From Paludibacteraceae bacterium (GTDB taxonomy: Bacteria; Bacteroidota; Bacteroidia; Bacteroidales; Paludibacteraceae): a stretch of 64,000 nt of DNA. The notes below the pieces were generated by a model, which was not told the DNA's origin, searched no databases, and saw only the letters and a program-made list of their open reading frames with translations. This document shows positions 61,132 through 64,000 of the stretch, in pieces (position 1 is the first letter of the stretch; each line of letters opens with the position of its first letter). Location of the stretch: positions 144,329-208,328 of the forward strand of contig JAFSQL010000006.1 of NCBI GenBank assembly GCA_017446585.1, written 5' to 3'. A program made the position numbers and the translations under genes.

Positions 61132-61290
61132 TTATTTCGCGCTGTGCTTCTCGTCGCTGACGGTCAACTTGGCGCGACCTTTGGCGCGACGGGATGCCAA
61201 CACACGGCGACCGTTGGCGGTAGCCATGCGCTCACGGAAACCGTGCTTGTTCACTCTCTTGCGGTTGTGGGGTTGAAAAGTCCGTTTCAT
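61132..61290 (-). CDS. rpmH: Ribosomal protein L34 (bL34)
   Basis: The 52-residue frame [20 protein letters not shown]... to ...[10 protein letters not shown] is bL34, with the family signature [13 protein letters not shown] and [17 protein letters not shown], plus a short C-terminal extension. The rRNA-binding Arg/Lys density is normal. It is preceded by the best promoter in the window. In many bacteria rpmH neighbours rnpA and dnaA, but neither is present here. Confidence 0.96.
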   Translation of the reverse strand: MKRTFQPHNRKRVNKHGFRERMATANGRRVLASRRAKGRAKLTVSDEKHSAK

Positions 61291-61338
61291 AATGCTTTTA
61301 TTCTAATTTTTGTTTTGTCTTCTTTTGCGAATGGGGTG

Positions 61339-61369
61339 CAAAGGTATGCATAATTTCCGTTTTGTCAAA
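61339..61369 (-). promoter_or_regulatory. Textbook Bacteroidetes promoter of rpmH
   Basis: The minus strand shows TTTG (61369-61366), a 19-bp spacer and TACCTTTG (61346-61339), matching TTTG-N19-TAnnTTTG exactly. The 48-base leader before rpmH is A-rich. It is the clearest evidence in the window that the host is a member of Bacteroidetes. Confidence 0.85.
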
Positions 61370-61435
61370 TAGTTGCCTAAAAATTATTTAGAAAGCTTAA
61401 GGGTGGTATTTTGTAGTTTGAAATAATAAATGCTG

Positions 61436-61443
61436 TATATTTG
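61436..61443 (+). promoter_or_regulatory. -7 element (TATATTTG) of the RelB-PIN pair
   Basis: An exact TAnnTTTG match 43 bases before the antitoxin ATG, with a TTTG at 61410-61413, 22 bp upstream. It belongs to the toxin-antitoxin operon, which probably represses itself here. Confidence 0.55.
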
Positions 61444-61486
61444 CAATCAGAAAGACATTATTTTGAATTAAAATGACATCATAATT

Positions 61487-61771
61487 ATGGCACAAACAGC
61501 AATGACAATTCGGGTGGACAATCAAATTAAAACGCAATTTGATTCTTTGTGTGAACAATTTGGAATGAGTGCTAATGCGGCAGTGAATGTTTTTATCAAA
61601 GCAGTCGTTCGCACGCGAACCATTCCTTTTGCTATCAAGGCAGATGAACAGCCCGAGCGTGTACAACTGCTTAAGGCATTGCGCGCTTCCCGAAAGGGGC
61701 GACCAGAGATGTCGCTCAAGGAAATAAACGATGAAATACGTGCTGTTCGTCAAGAGCGTTCGCAAAAATAG
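61487..61771 (+). CDS. RelB/DinJ-family antitoxin
   Basis: The 94-residue product starts MAQTAMTIRVDNQIKTQFDSLCEQFGMSANAAVNVFIKAVV, the ribbon-helix-helix dimer typical of RelB/DinJ: it binds operator DNA through the N-terminal strand. The C-terminal half (RVQLLKALRASRKGRPEMSLKEINDEI) would bind and block the toxin. It is 8 bases upstream of a PIN-domain gene rather than the usual RelE/YafQ toxin, an uncommon pairing. Confidence 0.88.
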   Translation: MAQTAMTIRVDNQIKTQFDSLCEQFGMSANAAVNVFIKAVVRTRTIPFAIKADEQPERVQLLKALRASRKGRPEMSLKEINDEIRAVRQERSQK

Positions 61772-61779
61772 ATACGGTC

Positions 61780-62190
61780 ATGGTTTATGCTGTAATAGAC
61801 ACCAATGTGATGGTGTCTGCGTTGCTTGCTCGTAACGCCAATTCGGCAACTGTCAAGATTGTCGAATGTATGGCTCAAGGCAAGATAACGCCATTGTATC
61901 ACGAAGAAATCTTGACCGAATATGAAGAGGTGTTGTCACGCGAGAAGTTTCATATCGATGTTTCCGTACGTAAGGCATTGTTGGAATATATTCGAAAGAA
62001 TGGTGTTGTCACGGAACGAGCGGAATATGAAGGTGAGCTTATTGATCCAGATGATCGTGTTTTCTATGAGGTGGCATTGTCTGATGAAGATTCGTTTCTT
62101 GTGACAGGTAATCTTAAGCACTTTCCTCACGATGTTCGTGTTGTTACGCCTGCGCAGATGCTTCTGATACTTGAAGAGCAAGAGGTGTGA
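61780..62190 (+). CDS. PIN-domain toxin (COG1569-like putative endoribonuclease)
   Basis: A 136-residue PIN protein with VIDTNVMVSALLA (first Asp), EEILTEYEEVL (Glu), DPDDRVFYEVAL (second acidic pair) and DSFLVTGNLKHFP, so all four acidic residues for metal binding are present. PIN toxins cleave RNA, often tRNA or rRNA. It follows the RelB-like antitoxin in the same operon. A GC-rich hairpin comes 59 bases after the stop. It belongs to the putative toxin-antitoxin toxin component, PIN family. Confidence 0.9.
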   Translation: MVYAVIDTNVMVSALLARNANSATVKIVECMAQGKITPLYHEEILTEYEEVLSREKFHIDVSVRKALLEYIRKNGVVTERAEYEGELIDPDDRVFYEVALSDEDSFLVTGNLKHFPHDVRVVTPAQMLLILEEQEV

Positions 62191-62248
62191 AACGTTAGGC
62201 GTGGTTCTCTGTCGCTTTTTTTTGATAAAACGGTAATGTTATAAAACA

Positions 62249-62285
62249 GCAACCGCCGTGCGCCTCAGCTTGCCACGGCGGTTGC
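62249..62285. repeat. 37-bp hairpin element, copy 1 (probable terminator)
   Basis: GCAACCGCCGTG (62249-62260) and CACGGCGGTTGC (62274-62285) form a perfect 12-bp stem around CGCCTCAGCTTGC. On the minus strand it is followed by TGTTTTAT, fitting a terminator for the HepT gene. A near-copy lies at 63118-63153 on the other side of the MntA-HepT pair. Confidence 0.8.
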
Positions 62286-62307
62286 AGTCTGTTAGTTTTC
62301 TTGTCAA

Positions 62308-62724
62308 TTACGCTTTATGGGATAAAGTGAGAAGCTTGTCGATTTCTTCAATGAATTTTTGTGCTTTTGGAAGAAGTTCCTCAACTTCTTCTTTGGTGGA
62401 ATAGACAAATTCATCATAATCACCGCGTTGACGGCAATCGAAAAGGTGTGTAAATGCTCGTCCACTCTCTTTTGAGATAATGCCTTTAGAAACGAAATGA
62501 AGTCCTAACATCGTTTTTACCCCGGCATGTGCGTTGGCGACAATGTGGTGTTTTGTCAACAAAGCAACTGCGGCATAATAACAAGCATAGTACAATCGAT
62601 TAACGGCAGTGTTGTAGAATCCTTGGGCAGTCAAAAAGGGAACCTCAGAAAGAGTTTCATGTGCACGTTCAATGCGATAACGGGTCAGTGCTTCGTAGTT
62701 TTCGTCCGTAAGTTCGATTTTCAT
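62308..62724 (-). CDS. HEPN-domain protein of a MntA-HepT-type pair
   Basis: The 138-residue helical protein starts MKIELTDENYEALTRYRIERA and has the HEPN features of COG1895: GFYNTAVNRLYYACYYAAVALL and FTHLFDCRQRGDYDEF. HepT proteins are usually RNases held in check by an MntA nucleotidyltransferase that AMPylates them. I do not see a canonical Rx4-6H RNase motif, so catalytic activity is uncertain. Its ATG overlaps the MntA stop by four bases (ATGA). I rejected the longer frame from 62787 because it only adds frame-shadow sequence of the MntA gene. Confidence 0.85.
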   Translation of the reverse strand: MKIELTDENYEALTRYRIERAHETLSEVPFLTAQGFYNTAVNRLYYACYYAAVALLTKHHIVANAHAGVKTMLGLHFVSKGIISKESGRAFTHLFDCRQRGDYDEFVYSTKEEVEELLPKAQKFIEEIDKLLTLSHKA

Positions 62725-63035
62725 AGGATGATTCCATCTTTTTGAACGTTGTACTGAAAAGGGGTGAGGAAAGGACGTTCCTCCCATTCCTTGCGAGGAA
62801 TAATCATTGTGTTGATGAGGATTCCTGTCTCAAGTTCTATATCGTAGAGCGGCGCAATGATTCGATCCTTATCGTCGTAGTTGAGTTTGTCAGAATCTAC
62901 CAAAACAAGAAGGTCGATGTCGGAGTCAGGGCGTGCGTCACCTCGCGCTTCGGAACCATACAAGATGGTTTTGATGTGCGGTTTCATCGCAAGTGCGACT
63001 TGTTTAATTTTATTGACAACATCGGGTCTTCTCAT
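62721..63035 (-). CDS. Minimal nucleotidyltransferase (MntA-type antitoxin)
   Basis: The 104-residue product has the pol-beta-superfamily motif YGSEARGDARPDSDIDLLV: Gly-Ser at 27-28 and catalytic Asp39 and Asp41. MntA enzymes add AMP to a tyrosine of the HepT toxin and so neutralise it. It comes first in the operon, before hepT, with a promoter TTTG-N18-TATATTTG just upstream. The pair sits between two near-identical hairpins. Confidence 0.9.
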   Translation of the reverse strand: MRRPDVVNKIKQVALAMKPHIKTILYGSEARGDARPDSDIDLLVLVDSDKLNYDDKDRIIAPLYDIELETGILINTMIIPRKEWEERPFLTPFQYNVQKDGIIL

Positions 63036-63058
63036 ATCAAAAAGGGATGTTTTCTCCG

Positions 63059-63088
63059 CAAATATACACTATTTAAAAATAAAACAAA
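63059..63088 (-). promoter_or_regulatory. Promoter of the MntA-HepT pair
   Basis: On the minus strand TTTG (63088-63085), an 18-bp spacer and TATATTTG (63066-63059) closely match the Bacteroidetes consensus. The leader before mntA is 23 bases. Confidence 0.68.
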
Positions 63089-63117
63089 CGTAAAGGATCA
63101 AAACGGAGGAGGAAACA

Positions 63118-63153
63118 GCAACCGCCGTGGCAAGCGAAGGCGCACGGCGGTTG
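63118..63153. repeat. 36-bp hairpin element, copy 2 (probable terminator)
   Basis: GCAACCGCCGTG (63118-63129) pairs with CACGGCGGTTG (63143-63153). Its reverse complement matches copy 1 (62249-62285) through stem and loop, except for the middle of the loop (TTCG against TCAG). On the minus strand it follows the surface-protein gene and is followed by TGTTTCC. Its loop runs opposite to copy 1 relative to that flank. Confidence 0.8.
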
Positions 63154-63213
63154 ACCTATCATTAGGAGAAAAAATTGCTTTTTGAGTGGAGGATTTAAGA
63201 AGGTTTAGGAAAA

Positions 63214-63253
63214 CCTAGGACTTCCTAGGATATCCTAGGACATCCTATTAAGT
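63214..63253. repeat. Tandem 10-bp repeat with CCTAGG cores
   Basis: CCTAGGACTT, CCTAGGATAT, CCTAGGACAT and CCTATTAAGT follow each other without gap, one unit per helical turn. The palindromic CCTAGG cores face the same side of the DNA. It lies 14 bases after the surface-protein stop codon. Function unknown: a protein-binding array or a decayed part of a 3' untranslated region. Confidence 0.7.
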
Positions 63254-63266
63254 CCCATATTAGGTT

Positions 63267-64000
63267 TTAGTTCAACGTGATGGTTAGCTCGGGGTCGGTG
63301 CAAGCGGCATCGGTGGTGAAGGTGGAACCAGTCAATGCTGTCCAAGAGCTCTTGTGCGTTGAGTCGCAAACGGAACGTACCCAGACGTAGTAGGTGGTGC
63401 TTGCCGAGAGACTGGTCAAGGCTTTTGTCTTGCTCGTAGATGTCGCGGTAGCGGAGGTGCCTGCCTCGGGAGCTGTGGAAGAAGTCGAGTAGTAGATCTC
63501 GTAGTTGTTGGTGTTAGCGGCATCGGTGATGGTGAGCGTGGTGCCGGAAGAGGTCGTGCTGCTTGCCGCCAACGCAGAAGGGGCGGAAGGGGTGGCGCAT
63601 CCGAAAGTAGCCGTCACGGTGGCGTTAGCCGTACCCATGGTGAGAGTGGTAGGGTTGGTTGATGTTGACGAAAGGCTGGATCCAGTTCCGGACACTGCCC
63701 AACTAACGAAACTATAACCACTTTTAGGAGCTGCGGTGACGGTTGTCGTGCTGCCCTCGCAGACAGTTGTGGATGCGGCGTCAGCCGTTCCGTAGGAATC
63801 GTTGTTTGTCGCGGCAGTGACAGTGTGGGAGGTGCAGAGGGTGGTGAAGGAGGAACCGTTCAAAGCCGTCCAAGTGCTCTTGTGGTCAGAATCACAGACG
63901 GAACGTACCCATACGTAGTAAGTAGTGCTTGCCGTGAGACCTGTCAACGCTTTCGTTTTGCTCGTTGAAGTCGTGTTGGCGGCGGTGCCTGCCACGGGAG
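63267..64000 (-). CDS. Surface protein with fibronectin-type repeats, C-terminal part (cut by window edge)
   Basis: The last 244 or so residues of a larger protein. Two near-identical segments contain SKTKALTxLxASTTYYVWVRSVCDSxHKSxWTAL, the core of fibronectin type III domains, separated by an Ig/PKD-like stretch (TVTAAPKSGYSFVSWAVSGTG, which resembles the InlB B-repeat/'List-Bact-rpt' kind). The composition is dominated by Ser, Thr and Ala. The end (ACTDPELTITLN) comes soon after the second repeat, and no T9SS tail is seen. It is probably secreted and extracellular. The true start lies outside the window. Confidence 0.72.
   Translation of the reverse strand, partial: PVAGTAANTTSTSKTKALTGLTASTTYYVWVRSVCDSDHKSTWTALNGSSFTTLCTSHTVTAATNNDSYGTADAASTTVCEGSTTTVTAAPKSGYSFVSWAVSGTGSSLSSTSTNPTTLTMGTANATVTATFGCATPSAPSALAASSTTSSGTTLTITDAANTNNYEIYYSTSSTAPEAGTSATATSTSKTKALTSLSASTTYYVWVRSVCDSTHKSSWTALTGSTFTTDAACTDPELTITLN
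63315..63472. repeat. 158-bp imperfect direct repeat, copy 1 (fn3 coding)
   Basis: This stretch and 63843-64000 run parallel over 158 bases, from GGTGAAGG to CGGGAG, with scattered changes, and encode the two fibronectin-type domains. The similarity at DNA level suggests recent duplication or ongoing recombination. Confidence 0.75.
63843..64000. repeat. 158-bp imperfect direct repeat, copy 2 (fn3 coding)
   Basis: Second copy of the unit at 63315-63472. It reaches the window edge, so the gene may hold more copies further on. Confidence 0.75.

Noticed and set aside
62210-63160. CRISPR-like short repeats
   Set aside because: Only two copies, far apart and palindromic; no regular spacers and no cas genes.

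Overview
The window is a piece of a Bacteroidales chromosome, most likely Prevotella-like. The grounds are: promoters of the Bacteroidetes type (TAnnTTTG, the best with TTTG about 19 bp upstream) before many genes; few Shine-Dalgarno sites; a BspA-like leucine-rich surface protein; a probable type IX secretion (T9SS) cargo; an EcoRI-type methylase and DUF2723, DUF2851, DUF4254 and DUF4832 family proteins; and gene orders such as mnmG-uvrC-dtd-mazG-deoC. No rRNA, CRISPR array or transposase was seen.

Layout. 0-6.7 kb: a leftward housekeeping block (mnmG, uvrC, dtd, mazG-like, deoC, purH). It contains a very AT-rich gap with several DnaA-box-like 9-mers and a parS-like palindrome. 6.8-11.6 kb: xerD, an SRPBCC protein, an S66 carboxypeptidase, a class A acid phosphatase, argH and a small membrane protein. 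11.6-18.1 kb: a defence-like cluster made of an EcoRI-family adenine methylase with a DUF262-HNH nuclease, an operator-like inverted repeat, a structured RNA candidate, a YoeB-type toxin-antitoxin pair and a Dna2-like nuclease-helicase that overlaps the end of ychF. 19-27.2 kb: an MgtC-like protein, the BspA-like protein, a flavin/Fe-S membrane redox pair, and a RecQ helicase fused to a DUF559-like nuclease and coupled to a small coiled-coil membrane protein.

27.3-34.9 kb: an RND efflux operon (adaptor, pump, outer-membrane channel) followed by pyrE and a flippase. 34.9-43.5 kb: mscL; a leftward envelope and cofactor operon (DUF4254, GT9 glycosyltransferase, thiL, rpiB, flippase); and fmt-rpe-comEC. 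43.5-51.3 kb: M28 peptidase, rnhB and an AddAB-type recombination nuclease. 51.4-59.2 kb: tRNA-Leu(TAA), DUF2851, polysaccharide deacetylase, a DUF2723 gene split in two reading frames, and a large secreted DUF4832 protein. 59.3-64 kb: rluD, a PASTA protein, rpmH, a RelB-PIN pair, a MntA-HepT pair between two near-identical hairpins, and the 3' end of a fibronectin-repeat surface gene.

The candidates most worth following as new biology are the methylase/DUF262-HNH module with its operator-like repeat and nearby switch-like RNA, the RecQ-nuclease with its membrane partner, and the possible origin-proximal signals at 2-5 kb. All three are inferences from sequence alone.
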